A stretch of 62,000 bases of DNA from Neocallimastix lanati (nom. inval.) (GCA_016946835.1 JACVTC010000003.1:1412501-1474500), one strand, 5' to 3'. Positions 1 to 15,200 are shown, counted from the first letter of the stretch. Notes: generated by a model not told the origin, from the letters alone. A program made the numbers and translations.

Positions 1-2284
<2,284 letters not shown>

Positions 2285-2795
2285 ATTATATATATATTAT
2301 TTGTCCAATTTGAACATAATAATATTTAAAATAGTAATGTGAAATAAAAAGTAATATTCAAAAATAAAGTGTATACATAAATTCGGAACGAACCTCATTT
2401 CCTTATGAATTAACTATCTAAAAGAAATTATGGTTTTCTCCTTCAAGGTATTGGCCTGTCTTACTGGATTTTCAGCGTTGACGATCCTGGTTAGTTTGTG
2501 CTAATATTTTCGGAATAGTAACTCTTGTCGAGTAATAGCCCGTAGCATAATTTCTTGTAAAGAGAGCCGCAGATCACACCAAGAATGGCGTTTTGGAATA
2601 ATCACCAGAAATGATTTGGTTCTTAAACAAAACATCCCATTCCTTTTTTATAATTTAAATCATTAATGTCTGTATCTCTTCTATCAAGAAGGAGGTTATA
2701 TATATAATCGGTACCACGTCACATATATATTTACACACTCATTATTCAGAAAATTACTTAAATTGGCACGATTTTCACCAATTGACCTATTCACT
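2285..2795 (-). mobile_element. Decayed LINE-like fragment, copy A
   Basis: This block is a diverged copy of the one at about 9245-9760 in the same orientation; both contain the plus-strand strings ATTTGAACATAATAATA, TTTTCAGCGTTGAC and AGAGAGCCGCAGATC. In copy B the minus strand encodes an open 137-residue protein end. Here the frame is broken, so this is a pseudogene. It is attributed to a non-LTR retrotransposon through its relation to copy B and the LINE-like fragment just upstream on the minus strand at 3500-3765. Confidence 0.55.
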
Positions 2796-3216
2796 ATATT
2801 ATTAGTAACGATACTATTATTTACACTACCACTAATATTACTGTTCCTATTTTCTCTATCACTAATTCTACCCATTATTTACCATATTATTTCTATTGTT
2901 ATTATTATTAATTATTAAATTATTGATACTTTAACTCTTCCTTACTACTATCAGAATCTGTACATAATTCTACATTATTCATATCTATATAACAACAGTA
3001 TTTACGAAACTATTTGATATTGGACAAAATATTTACTAATTATAAGCAATTTTTTCATAAAGTTGTTCAATATCCATAAAATATTAAAAAATAAAATAAG
3101 CTATTAAAAATTTTCACATAAAAAAAGAAGCACTTATACAAATCACAATTACTTCCATTCTAGTTTTTTATTTTTTAATTTTATATTATTTTATTTTATC
3201 TTTTTATTTATTATTT

Positions 3217-3247
<31 letters not shown>

Positions 3248-3301
3248 CGGCAGCAAACTTGTTTCATCTTTATTAATTAAATACTTGAAAAAATACATGT
3301 A

Positions 3302-3347
<46 letters not shown>

Positions 3348-3499
3348 TAAAATAAACAAAGCAAAAAAAAAAAAAAAAAAAAAAAAAAACACAAAATAAA
3401 ATAAAATAAAATGATGGTATAAAATATTCTAGTTTCATTTAATTAATATCAGTAAGACTTCACAAGGGCATTATTATACTGAAGTATAATAATGCCACG
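2796..3499. other. Low-complexity spacer
   Basis: No gene is visible. Long A runs at 3303-3345 and 3365-3389 separate the two LINE-like fragments. On the minus strand these are T runs, so they are not the A-tail of a minus-strand element. Confidence 0.6.
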
Positions 3500-3765
3500 G
3501 TTAAAAGCATTATACAAAAATAAAAATTTTATCATTAACTTTACTACGAATATGATTGAAAAATGGACAATCAATTAACCAATACCTTATCCATTGTTTA
3601 TTACTTTTACAACAGGGACAAAGATTAGGACACATTTGATCTATTATTTTTGTAGTTTTAGCAATTCTAGCATCTAATCTATATCCGCTTCGTGCTCTCA
3701 ATAGCCAATAGAAACTATATGAAAGATTAGGATATTCATAACAATTTTTTTTATAAAATTCGATG
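3500..3765 (-). mobile_element. LINE ORF2 C-terminal zinc-knuckle fragment
   Basis: The minus strand reads a peptide containing FYWLLRARSGYRLDARIAK, then CPNLCPCCKSNKQW and YWLIDCPFFNHIRSK. A CPCC pair followed by W-x-L-x-x-C-P-x-F is typical of the C-terminal zinc-binding region after the reverse transcriptase in non-LTR retrotransposons. The same peptide start is seen, more decayed, on the plus strand at about 37828-37930. Reverse transcriptase is absent, so this is a truncated remnant. The family assignment rests on motif recognition only. Confidence 0.55.
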
Positions 3766-3851
3766 TTCTTTCGAATCTTTTTTTTTTTTTTTTTTTTATA
3801 TTATTTTATTTTATCTTTTTATTTTTTATTTTATTTTATTTTATTTTATTT

Positions 3852-3889
<38 letters not shown>

Positions 3890-4217
3890 TTTTTTTTTTA
3901 TTTTTTATTTTATAATTTATTTCTTTTATCCTTATTCTTTTATTATACAATTCTCAACTTTTTATTACTATTATTATTATTATTATTTGCTATTAAATAT
4001 ATTTTTTGATATTATATGACTAATAATTTTTATGAATAATATATACTTAATTTATATGACTAATATTAGTAATTAGTATTATTTTAATAATAAAATTATT
4101 CGCTTAGTAAATTTAACTATTTAAAAATAGTTTATATATTCATTTCTTGGGGATATTTTTTATTATTTATTTTACTTTTATTTTCAAGTTTTATTTTATT
4201 TTTTTATTTTTTTATTT

Positions 4218-4255
<38 letters not shown>

Positions 4256-4950
4256 AACTTATTTACAAATTTAATTTATTTTTCTTCGTTGCTTTTCATT
4301 TTTAGAATTACCATTATACTAATAAAATGAAAAAAAAATAGTAAAAATAACTTATAATAATCAATAAAAGAAAAGAAATTTTTGTATTGATAAAATAAAA
4401 AAATAATAATATATATATTTCAATATATATACTATTTTAATTAATAAATAGTTTTAATAAAATTAAATAACAATGACTTTGAAGAAAAATATATATTCTG
4501 ATTAATGTTAAATTATATATAAATATGTTTTTTTTTTTGTTTTTAATTGATTTTAAATTTTTCTTATAAATATTAAATAATAAACATTTGCACTTATATA
4601 TATAAATACATAATATGATAGCGCTTAATAAAAAAAAAAAAAAAGGGGGTTTAAATTAATAAAATAGTATTATAAGTAATATATAAGTAATATGTTTGTT
4701 TGTTTTGTCTTTTTTATAGGTTTATAGGTAGTCTTTTAATAAAATTATAATGTTACAAATAAATATGATTTTTTATAAATGAAAAATAATAGCTTTTAAT
4801 TTTCTACTATAAAATATTTTGTTTTTTTATCTTTTTATTTTTTTTTTTTGTTTTTTTTTTTTTAGTTTGTTTTGCTTTTTTTTTTTTTTTTGTTTTAGTT
4901 TGTTTTAGTTTATTTCATAATAATAATAATAATAATCTAAAACTTTCTCA
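3766..4950. other. Low-complexity spacer
   Basis: T homopolymers (3779-3798, 3856-3887, 4221-4253), TTTTA repeats and AT-rich sequence. No coding or RNA signal was seen. Confidence 0.7.
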
Positions 4951-5193
4951 CTAATTATTACTACGATTACTATTAGTACGTCCACGTCCACGTCCACGTC
5001 CTCGACCACGTCCACGACCACGTCCACGATTTATAGAAGTTGAACTTGATGAGCGACTATGAACTTTACTAGTACTGGCTAAATTATCATTATTATTATT
5101 TTCTTCATTATATAAATTATTAATTATGTTGTCATTGTTACTTAATTTTGGTAAACTATTCTTTTTATCAATTTTCCTTTCTTTTATTTTATC
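4951..5193 (-). other. Out-of-phase open frame coding an RG-repeat tail after the DnaJ stop
   Basis: Directly behind the DnaJ stop codon, in another frame, the minus strand stays open for about 80 codons. It starts [12 protein letters not shown], runs through a Ser/Asn-rich stretch, then gives a run of eight or nine Arg-Gly dipeptides and ends TNSNRSNN before TAG at 4951-4953. The DnaJ stop lies at the end of a T8 run (coding strand), so one extra T in that run would join the two frames. It may be a sequencing or mutational frameshift, or an unrecognised splice. It has no start codon of its own. Confidence 0.45.
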
Positions 5194-6587
5194 TAAAAAA
5201 AATGACCAAATCCAAACTTCTTTTTATGTTTTGTTTCAGGACTTGTTGTAGTTGTACTTTTAGTATTAGTAGTACCATTATTATTCGTAGTACTACTACG
5301 ACGACTACTGTGATGACTACTCTGCTTACTATGTTGTTGATCTTCTAACCTTAATCTTTCACCAGAATGACCTTCATTATCAGTAATGTAAGATTGTTGT
5401 TTACCATTAACAATGGTTTCTTGAGTTCTTCTTCCATCTGGTTCAATAGTGGTTCTTTCTACAGTAGTATTACCATTACCATCTCTTGTTTCTTTTACTA
5501 TTGTTTTTTTACCGTTTATTATTTCAGTTCTTTGTGAAGTAGAAACAAAATTTCCATTATTACCTCCACCAAATGAAGATGAACTGAATGAAGTGAATGT
5601 AGAAGAACCAGGTCCACCAAAGGATGAAGAACTGAATGAACTAAAACCTTGATGGCCACTACCACCAAAGAAGTCATCATCATCAAAGAATGAATTTCCA
5701 AACATAGAAAAACCACCAAATGGATCATTTCTTCTAGAATTCGAGCCTCTACGACTGGTATTACCACCGAATGGATCTTAATATATATATATTAAAAAAA
5801 TAAAAATAATATTAAAATTAATATAATAATAAAAAAATTATATATATATATATATATATATTTCACTTTCATATAACTACATATAAATATCTAAACTAAA
5901 TATATATTTACCTCCACCGAAAAATGCAGAAAATGGATCCTGACCACCAAAGAATTCTCTGAATATATCTTCTGGATTTGAAAAGTGGAATTCATGCATA
6001 TTACCACTGCCATAACCGGCACCACCACTAGCTCTTTGTTTAAATCCTTCATCACCATACTTATTATAAATAGCACGTTGTTCTGGATCCTTTAGAACTT
6101 CATAAGCTTTTTTAAAATATATTAAAATATAATTAATTAGTTATATTACTATAATAATTTCTTAATTCAAAATTTATATTAAATATTATTATATATTTAC
6201 CTTCTGAAATTAATTTAAAACGTTCATTAGCTTCTTCGAGTCTATCTTGATTTTTATCAGCTATTTTATATAATACAAAAAAATATTAAGTCAATATTCA
6301 TAACTTTTTTAAAAATTTATTTATTAAACTTCATATGATTTAAAACAATATATATACGAATATATTTAATACCATATATATATTATTTTATAATCTTTTA
6401 TTACTATTACAATTTTTATTGAAACTAAAACAATAATTAAGAAATTTTAATTATTATATATTAATATTAAGTAAAATAAATACTTACGATGCCAACGTAA
6501 AGCTTCTTTTCTATATGCTTTTTTTATTTCAGAATCAGTGGCTGTTTCTGAAATACCTAAAATTTCGTAATACTTCTTAGTTGTCAT
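5193..6587 (-). CDS. DnaJ/Hsp40 co-chaperone, class B, DNAJB6-like
   Basis: Exons are complement 6488-6587, 6201-6260, 5912-6106 and 5193-5776, giving 312 residues. The J domain is at residues 4-67, starting [20 protein letters not shown], with HPD at 33-35 rebuilt exactly across intron 1 and [18 protein letters not shown] at its end. The J domain stimulates Hsp70 ATPase. A Gly/Phe region ([15 protein letters not shown], then DPFGG repeats) and a Ser/Phe-rich region ([12 protein letters not shown]) follow. There is no DnaJ zinc finger. The S-rich segment followed by a beta-type tail ([15 protein letters not shown]) resembles the DNAJB6/B8 group, which suppresses aggregation. Introns begin GTAAGT or GTAAAT. 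The end is uncertain, because a T8 run precedes the stop and an RG-rich frame lies behind it. Confidence 0.88.
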
Positions 6588-8419
6588 TTGTATTAATTAT
6601 TTTTTTGTTATAGATAAACAGATTATATAAAAAAATTTTTTTTTTTTTGATGTTTTTACTTTCTGTTTTAAATAATTTAATATTTTATAAAAAACTTAAT
6701 ATCTAAAGAAAAAAAAAAGATTCTTTTTTTTTGAATAATATAAATTGGTATATTTTACTGGTATAGTTTTTTTTTTCTTTAAAAATTTATATAATATTTT
6801 ATATTATATTGTTGTTTTATTAATGCAAATGCAATTGCAAAACTCTATAAAATAATTTTTTTTTTTTTTTGAATAAATATATAAAAGTAAAAATAAAATA
6901 TAATTGTAAAAATCTTTAAAAAAAAAAAAAAAAAGCGAACTTCCTTTTATATATAAATTCGATATATAATGTTTTAAATTAAAAATATTTTTAATATTTT
7001 AAATATTAAATGGAAAAATAATTTTATTTTTTTTCTTTCTTTCTTTCTTTCTTTTTATATCTATGTTAAAATAATATATATGAAAATAATTATAATATAT
7101 TAGAATATACTTTAATATATTGAGAAATTTCTAGAATAGAATAGAAAAGAAATTTTCTTCAGATAATTTTTAGTAATAAAATTAAAAAAATTAATTATAT
7201 AATTAAATTCTATATTTAAACTTATCAAAATAGAAATAAAAAGTTTAAGAATATAAAATTATTAAATAATATAAATAATTACAAATATCTTATAATAATA
7301 ATATTTTAATATTTTTATTATTATAAATTTATTTATTTATTATATATTATTGTTCATTTAACATTATTAATTATTAATTATTATTTTTATTATTTATTAT
7401 TTATTATTTATTATTTGTTATTATTATTATTTATTTACTTATTATTTATTATTTATTATTTATTATTTATTATTTATTATTTATTATTTATTATTTATAA
7501 TTATTTATTAATATTTATTATTAATTATTATTATTAATTATTTATTATTTATTTATTATTATTATTCTTTATTATTATTATTATTATTATTATTGTTTAT
7601 TATTATTGTTTATTTTTATTATTTATTTTTATTATCATTTATTATTATTTATTACATAAATTTCACTTTAATAAATGTTTTCAATATAATTAAAACTTCA
7701 AAAAAAAAAAAAAATTAAATACAAAAATTAAAACATTTATTTTTTATATTAATAATCTATAATCTATAAATAGATGATGCCAATTTTCAATTTACCTCCA
7801 ATTTATTTCAAAAATAAAGACGTAATATGGTAAATATATATATATATTATATATATATTTTTTTTCTTTTTCATATTTTTTTAAAAGAATTAAACAAAAT
7901 TTTTAAATAGTAAATAACTAATAATATTCATTTAGCTATTTAGTAGATATAATAAATATATTATAAAGTAAAATGAATGGTTTTTTTTTTTTATATAATT
8001 TTAAAAAAAAAAAAAAATATATATATTTAAATATTAATTATTAATAATATTCATATAGCTGTTTTGTAAAAAAGCAATAAATATAATATGTAACAAATTT
8101 ATAAATTATTCCAATATTTATTAATTAAAACATAAACTTTATATATATATTTTTATATATTAAAAAAAAAAAAATAGACATATTTTTTGTCCATGTGAAA
8201 AAGTTGATTTAATAGTTTTGTTAATGTCATAACCTTAAATAATATAAAATTTGAATTAAATTAAAATAAATAATAAATTAAATAAATTTTATTATAAAAG
8301 TATTTTGTTAAATGTTTTTTTTTTTTTTTTTTTTTTTTATTTTTAACTATTATATTTATTTATACCAATTCTACCCAACTTTTTTTTCACCAAAATAAAA
8401 AGAGAAGGAGAAAAAGTAT
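6588..8419. other. DnaJ upstream region and AT-rich spacer
   Basis: The first few hundred bases must hold the DnaJ promoter, but I found no convincing heat-shock element. TTTC repeats lie at about 7030-7052, and TTATTTA/ATT repeats at 7380-7650. No gene is visible. Confidence 0.6.
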
Positions 8420-8501
8420 CATTAGCTACAGGATTTAAACCTGTACAGGCAGAGCCAATTAGATTTCATGTCTGACTCCTTAACTATTCGGAAAAACTGA
8501 C
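8420..8501 (-). pseudogene. Decayed tRNA-Ser(UGA)
   Basis: The 82-base minus-strand segment has the size and order of a class II serine tRNA: acceptor GTCAGTT, D arm with AGTTAAGGAG, anticodon loop CATGAAA (anticodon TGA), a variable arm with GGCTCTGCC, T stem ACAGG/CCTGT, and discriminator G. It departs from a working tRNA at key points. The D loop lacks the GG pair, the T loop reads TTTAAAT instead of TTCAAAT (which breaks the B box), one anticodon-stem pair is C/A, and one acceptor pair is C/A. All these changes look like transitions. A tRNA-derived SINE head is an alternative. Confidence 0.6.
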
Positions 8502-9244
8502 TTGGTAACATTCTGCTAAATTATCATTTAATAACCAATTTATCAGAATTTATTATCAAAAAAGACTTTTTTTTTTATTGTAAAAATAGATCGATAATTT
8601 CCATAATGGCGCAAAAAATAATATTGAAAAATACAAAAAGTAATAATAATAATAATAACTAGTAATAAACAATATAATAAAATAATAAATTAAAAAAGTA
8701 AGATAATCTGATACAATTATTAGAAAAAAAAATTTAATAATGAAAAATTCTTTTAATTTCCATATATATATTTTCTAAATTATTATAATGATGACTATCA
8801 CACAAAAATTAATTTGATTTTCGAATAATTTTTTTTTTATAAAAAAATTTCTAAGAATATCACTATTATATTTATTTTAGTAATAATAATTAATACAATA
8901 ATAATTTTAATTTTTTTTTTTCTCGAGCAGAAATAAACATTATTAAATAATATTTATTAAAACAAATATATGAAAATGAAATTATAGTGGAAGCATCTTT
9001 TTTTTAAAGCCACAATTATTATGAACTTTAACTTATTTATTTATACATGATTTAAATGAAAAATAAAAAATAAAATACATGAAATGAAATATTATATATT
9101 ATATAATTATAAAAGTGAGAAGCATTAGTTTCTAAACTTTTCCTTTTTTTTTTATAGCCACAATTATTGCGAACTTTAATCTTTATTTATTTATTCTTAT
9201 ATAAAATACTTAATAAAAAATAAAAAAACACAGAATTAATAAAA
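8502..9244. other. AT-rich spacer with faint LINE-tail traces
   Basis: No gene. The segments at about 8990-9075 and 9110-9200 share strings such as GCCACAATTATT and ATACATGAAAT with each other and with the LINE 3' region at 9880-9930. They are probably further decayed copies of that 3' end. Confidence 0.4.
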
Positions 9245-9788
9245 TAAACAAATATTATTTGTCTAATTTGAACATAATAATAAATGAAATAGTAACGTGA
9301 AATAGAAAGTAATAATCAAAAATAAGTGTATAAATAAATTCATAAAAAGTTCATATGTAACGAATCTCACCTCCTTATGGATTAGGGTTTGAATTGTCTA
9401 TCTGAAAGAAATTATGGTCTTCTCCTTCAGAGGCATTGGCCCTGCTAGCCTGTCTTACTGAATTTTCAGCGTTGACACTCCTGGTTAGTTTGCGCTTACA
9501 CTTTCGGAATAGTAACCCTTGCCGAGCACTAGCCCGAGGCATAATTTCTGTAAAGAGAGCCGCAGATCGAACCAAGAATGGCGGTTTAGAATAATCACCA
9601 GAAATGATTTGGTTCTTAAACAAAATATCCCATTCCATTTTATAATTTAAATCTATTTTGTCTGCATCCCTTCCACCAAGAAGAAAGTTATATAATCGAT
9701 ACCACGACACATATATATTTACACACTCATTATTCAGAAAATTACTTAAATTAAAAAAACTTTTCCCATTCATCGATGATAACATCAT
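9245..9788 (-). mobile_element. LINE-like fragment, copy B, with a 137-residue open C-terminal frame
   Basis: The minus-strand frame at 9375-9788 encodes 137 residues containing WYRLYNFLLGGRDADK, PPFLVRSAALFTEIMPRAS and RKCKRKLTRSVNAEN. A LLGG motif followed by a P-x-F-L helix with conserved Arg is like the extreme C-terminus of fungal non-LTR ORF2 proteins, behind the CPCC knuckle. It is a diverged repeat of 2285-2795. There is no reverse transcriptase in reach, so it is a 5'-truncated remnant rather than a gene. The family call is inferred from motif style. Confidence 0.5.
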
Positions 9789-10100
9789 TTTTTTTTTTTT
9801 TTTTATTTTTATTTTTTTTTTTTTTAGACTAAGAGAATAACTTTATTTAATTTATAATAATAATAAAAATACATGACTTTAAAGTAAAAAAAAATAATAA
9901 AATACATGAAATAAAATATTATATATTATAAAATTATAAAAGTGCGTTAGAAGCAATAGCCTCTAACTTTTCCCTTTCCTCGATAATAACTCCACGTCTA
10001 TTATTGCGAGTAATAATATGATAACATCATATTCATTATTACGAGTAATAATTTCAGTATTAGTGTTATCAAACAAATCTGGATCAGATATTTCACCAAA
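9789..10100 (-). mobile_element. LINE 3' end with poly(A) tail
   Basis: Read on the minus strand, a short coding end (RNNRRGVIIEEREKLEAIA, stop at 9934-9936) is followed by an untranslated tail with CATGTATTTT and AATAAAGTTATTCTCTTAGTC, then an A-rich run (plus-strand T at 9789-9824). The same tail, ending ACTCCTTGTCT plus A, occurs on the plus strand at 38040-38098, and a TTTCCTGTCT plus A end occurs at 37745-37810. A shared 3' end with an A tail marks a non-LTR retrotransposon. Confidence 0.55.
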
Positions 10101-10453
10101 AGGTGAATTAAATAAAATAAAATTAATTTAAAAAATAAATAAAAATAAAAGTAATTATTTAAATAAAATAAAATAAATTTTATAAAAATAAACTTTTATG
10201 ATATTTTGGTATCACCATTACTTTATCCACCAAAATTTTTAAAATGATTCAAAATAACTAAAACAAAACCTTCAAATAAAAAAATAAAAATAATATATTT
10301 ATATCTTTGTAAATGAATATCATTTTTCTTTTAATTTTAAATAATTATTTTTTCAAAACATAACACTACCACTTTATTATAATTCAAAACTACATATATA
10401 TATGGATACATATATTTAATATTATTTTTTAAACTTTGTAATTTTTTTATCTT

Positions 10454-10502
<49 letters not shown>

Positions 10503-11150
10503 TTCTTTTTATTTTTATTTTTATTTTTTTAATAATTTTGTTACAATAACATTTTTTTTAACTAATTTGAAAATAATTAATATAAAATATTACTGTTCGA
10601 TTTTATTTTTAAAGAGAAAAAATCCTTTTAAACTGTAAATTGATGGATTATAAAAATAACTATTCATTTTTGAAAAAAAATTAAATATATATATATAAAT
10701 TTTTCAAAATTTTATTTTTTTTTCCCATTTAAAACTAAAATTATAGTTCATACTATCCAGTATAAGAAATATTAGGACTGAATTATACTTATTTTAATTT
10801 AATATTATTATTTCATCATTATTTTTTCTTATTTCTCATATCTTTTTTTTTCCTCTTTCCCTTCTTTTCACTGGATATTTATGTATTTTTTTTTTAAAAA
10901 AAATTTTTTTTCTCCTAAATTATTAATAGAAATATCAATTAAACCAAAATAAATACTATATCTTATCATTTCTCGCTATTCCAAAAAGAATATAATACTA
11001 TATAGAAAACCTTGAAAAAAAGAAAAAAAATCCCAAAAAAAACTAAAAAATTAATTCAAATTTTTTTCATTTTTTTTAAACTCATATTATAAAACTTTCC
11101 TAAGCCACGTTTTATGTTAAAGAGTAAAACTTCTTTAATCGGCTAGAAGC
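10101..11150. other. AT-rich spacer
   Basis: No gene is seen. It holds a TTTA microsatellite at 10455-10498 and T tracts. The last ~50 bases are the 3' flank of the threonine aldolase gene. Confidence 0.7.
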
Positions 11151-12287
11151 TTAAATAGCTTCCAAGACACCATTTTTGCGTCTTTCAATAATTTCTTGCA
11201 TTGCATTAGTTAAACGATCAACTTGATTACGATTACCAAGATGTATAACAAAACGACTAGAACCAGAAATCTTAATACCGTAGGCAGCCACTTCCTTAGC
11301 CATATCACTTAATGAAACTAAAGCATGACTGTCTTCTACCCAAACCATATTAGTATCAACACGCTTAATAAGGTTGTATCCCATTTCTTCTAATCGTTGT
11401 CCTAAAACCTTAGCAGCAGCATGATCTTTGTTAAGATTTGGGAAATGATTTTCAAGAGCATATAGACAAGCTCCAGCTAAATGACCAGCTTGTCTCCAAG
11501 CTCCTCCATAAATCTTACGCCATTGTCTAGCACGATTTATAAATTCAACAGATCCTGTTAAAACTGAACCAATTGGAGCACCCAAACCCTTTGAAAAACA
11601 TAATGAAACTGAATCAAAATATTTAGCATATTCTTTAATTGGAATACCAGTGGCACGAGATGCATTCCATAAACGAGCACCATCTAAATGAAGAGGAATA
11701 CCTTTGGAACGAGCAAAGTTATTAATTTCTTCAATAGTTTCTATTGGCAAAATTTCTCCATCTAAAGTGTTTTCAAGAGAAATAAGTTTTGTTGGAGCGG
11801 AATATAATGATTTTTCAACAACAGCTTTTTCAATATCTTTAACTGTGATGTAACTTCTACCTTCAGTTGGATTAACTGGGGTCATCAAAGCACCCGCATG
11901 AATAGCAACACCTCCACATTCTAAATTAAAAATGTGAGAACGTGCATCACAAAGAACAGAATGGGGTGGAACTTCCAAATGTGAACGTAAAGCCAATTGA
12001 TTAGACATTATACCAGAAGCAACAAACATTGCAGCTTCCTTTCCAGCTAACTTGGCTACAGTTTCTTCTAAAAGATTAACTGTTGGATCTTCACCATAAC
12101 CATCATCTCCAACTGGATAAGTATACATAGCAGCAATCATTTCATTTGTTGGTTTCGAAACTGTATCAGAACGGAAATCAACAATATCATCTGGATTGAA
12201 TTGACTTAATCTGTCCTTAATAACTTGATCAACTTCTCCGTAAATACTAGTATTGGCTCCCTTCTTTTCGGCTGGCATTTTACTCAC
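11151..12287 (-). CDS. Low-specificity L-threonine aldolase
   Basis: An intronless gene of 378 residues, full length for the family. The enzyme is PLP-dependent (fold type I) and cleaves L-threonine or L-allo-threonine to glycine and acetaldehyde, a cytosolic glycine source in fungi. Family motifs are clear: VDFRSDTVSKPT at 37-48, GDDGYGEDP at 60-68, FVASGIMSNQLAL around 88-100, HIFNLECGG at 118-126, LHLDGARLWNA at 199-209 with the PLP-contacting Asp202 and Arg205, and SLCFSKGLGAPIGS at 228-241, where Lys233 should form the Schiff base. The start at 12287 gives a short polar leader, and M4 is an alternative. Base composition is much less AT-rich than the flanks, with codons preferring C/G endings (AAG, TTC), suggesting strong expression. 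No frameshift or truncation is seen. Confidence 0.95.
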   Translation of the reverse strand: MSKMPAEKKGANTSIYGEVDQVIKDRLSQFNPDDIVDFRSDTVSKPTNEMIAAMYTYPVGDDGYGEDPTVNLLEETVAKLAGKEAAMFVASGIMSNQLALRSHLEVPPHSVLCDARSHIFNLECGGVAIHAGALMTPVNPTEGRSYITVKDIEKAVVEKSLYSAPTKLISLENTLDGEILPIETIEEINNFARSKGIPLHLDGARLWNASRATGIPIKEYAKYFDSVSLCFSKGLGAPIGSVLTGSVEFINRARQWRKIYGGAWRQAGHLAGACLYALENHFPNLNKDHAAAKVLGQRLEEMGYNLIKRVDTNMVWVEDSHALVSLSDMAKEVAAYGIKISGSSRFVIHLGNRNQVDRLTNAMQEIIERRKNGVLEAI

Positions 12288-15200
12288 TATTCATATATAA
12301 TTACAAACATGAAAAAATAAAAATTTAAAATATATATTTTTAATTATTAAATTACTATACTTAAAATTTCAAAATAATAAAAAAATATATATATATTAAA
12401 TAAATATTTTTTTTTCTTTCCATACTATAATTTATATTATTTCTAACTTTTATTTTATTTAAATAGTGATTGACTTATGAAAAATTATATATATATATTT
12501 TATTTATATATCATAAATATTTACACTCTTATATAGATATAAAATTTAATAAATACAGTTGTTTTTCTTTTAGTTCAAAATATTGTAAATTTTAAGCTCT
12601 TACTGAATATACTTTATTTATTATAAATAAATAAATATTTTATTCGAAAAATAATATAAAATAATAATAATTATAAAAAGATAATTTAAAAATAAACAAC
12701 GAAGAAATCTTTGTATTTATATTTTTTTTTTAAAAAATATAAAATTATTAATAATAGGTATTAGGTTTACTATATACTAGCGGCGAATTATTTAATGATT
12801 GTTAATAAAACATTCTATAATTATTAATATACAAAATTTTATATATAAATTATAATGTATATATGAATAATTTAACAAATAATATATTATAACAATTAAA
12901 ATTTTTATACATATTATTAATTAGAGGTTAAAATATATATATATTAATTTGAATATATTTATAGAATCATTTATTTATTAAACTTTTTTTTTGATATATA
13001 TATTAGAAATAATTTAAACCAATTTATTTTAATATATTTGTTATGTTATATTAGATTACATTGAATCAATCAGCATTTATCCTTTTTTTAATATATCAAT
13101 TTATAACAAAAACCTTTAATTTTAATGTGTAATTGTTTTTGTTATAAAAAAAAAGACTTTGAAAAGAATTTTTTTTTACACAAGAAGGGAAAGGTTTGAT
13201 AGGAAATTTTATTATTGTATTTAATAAAAAATGTTAAAAATGATATCAAATTAAGTATATCGTCATAAACAGTGATATATATTTACTAATTAATTAATTA
13301 ATAATATATCAAAACGCATGAATATTAAGAAATTGAATAAAATGAAAATAAAAAAAAAAAATTATATATTATATTAACACCTGTATATATTTATAATTAT
13401 TTTATAATTAACCTAAAATTTTTAATGTTCTCCTACTAATTTATCATGAAAACAATTCGCACTTATTAATGTTAGAATTATCATAATAATTAAATTTTTA
13501 TTTTTTTTTTTTTTAATAGTAATTTATATATATAGTTAATATTAATTTAAATATTATATATATTAAAATATATTATTAATTTATTATATCATCGTATTTA
13601 CGTATATTACACTATATTATGTAATAATCTTTGAAAAAATTTAATAATCATACATATTTTAAATTTTTGAAAAATAAATATTATCATATTATAATGCATA
13701 TTATCCTAATATATTTAGAATTAATTTTAATATATTATATAAATTAAAATTTATTAAATTTAATTCGGAAATGCCGGTTAAATGTGAAATATACTGTAAT
13801 ATATTGAAGATTGAACGTAATATATTGAAGTATTGTTATAGTGGAGTAAAAATAAATGGGAATTAAATTAAATCAATATATTTATGTATATTCATTTAGT
13901 AATATTTATCACCAAACCACGAAAATTAAAATAAACTAAAATAAAAATAATATAAAAACTTGCAGTTTATAGGCAAGATTAAATTTTTAAAATTATTAAT
14001 TAAATAATAAATGAATTTGATTTAATGTAAATTATAATATATTAATTGATAAAATTATTATCTATACTGAATAATAAAAAATATTTCGAATATGTTATTA
14101 TACTCTTAAATATTTAAGATTATAATATTATTATTGATTATAATTATTAATATTCAACAGAAACTAATTATTAATTATTAATAATTTTATTTATATTAAT
14201 ATAAACGAATAAAAATAAAGTTTTCATATAATTTAAAATTATATATTGAATTTTTATTTCTTTGACATAACATAAAATTTAAAAGATCAACTATTTAATA
14301 TATTATTTAATATAGCATAGATATATTTCAAAAAAAATAAATAAATAATAAATAATTAATGAAAATTTAAATAATTAATTAAAAATATAATATATACATG
14401 TTTTAAGAAAATAATACAATTTTTAATATGAATTATTTTATATATATGAATTGAATTACAAGACATAGAAAGCAAAATTTTTATTTAATTTTATGATTAT
14501 AATATCTTATAATTAAATATATATATATAAAGTTTAATATTACAATAAAGATGAATGACTTCTGAAATAATTGAAATCATTACCTCTATTAAATGAATTT
14601 TCATTAATTAAATTACAATATTTAATAATAAAAAATATCTTATGAATAATATTTTATTATAAAAGTTTTTGGTATATTGGTAGTATAAGCTATTTAATAT
14701 AAAAAAACTAATATTACCGTTAATATAATTATGTTATAGGTTTTTATGAATCTAAACTATTATCCATAAATATATAAAATATAAGTTATATATATATAAT
14801 ATGTATCAAAATTATTACCTATAAATATTCAAAATAATAGTTAAATATTCAAAGCATGAGATAATAATTGTTATTAATGATTGATTTATAAAATAATTTA
14901 ATATATTAATTAAAAATAATAATAAAGGAATTTTCTTTTGATCGTATTATTTTGTTAATTTTAAAAATATTTAAAAATAATAGCTAATAACTATTATATT
15001 ACAAGTATTTATTACAGTGTTATTATATTTATTATAATTTTCATGATTATTTAATTTCAATAGTTTTATAGTCTTCTTATTATTATAATCTACAAAATTA
15101 AAGTAAATATATTATATGTATTTAAATGATAAAAAATTTTAAAATTTACAGAAAATCTAATAAAATATTAGAAATAACTTACCAATAGAGATGGCTTCAT

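Noticed and set aside
6588-6960. Heat-shock element upstream of DnaJ (GAACTTCC near 6938)
   Set aside because: Spacing does not match nGAAnnTTCn; only one imperfect unit.
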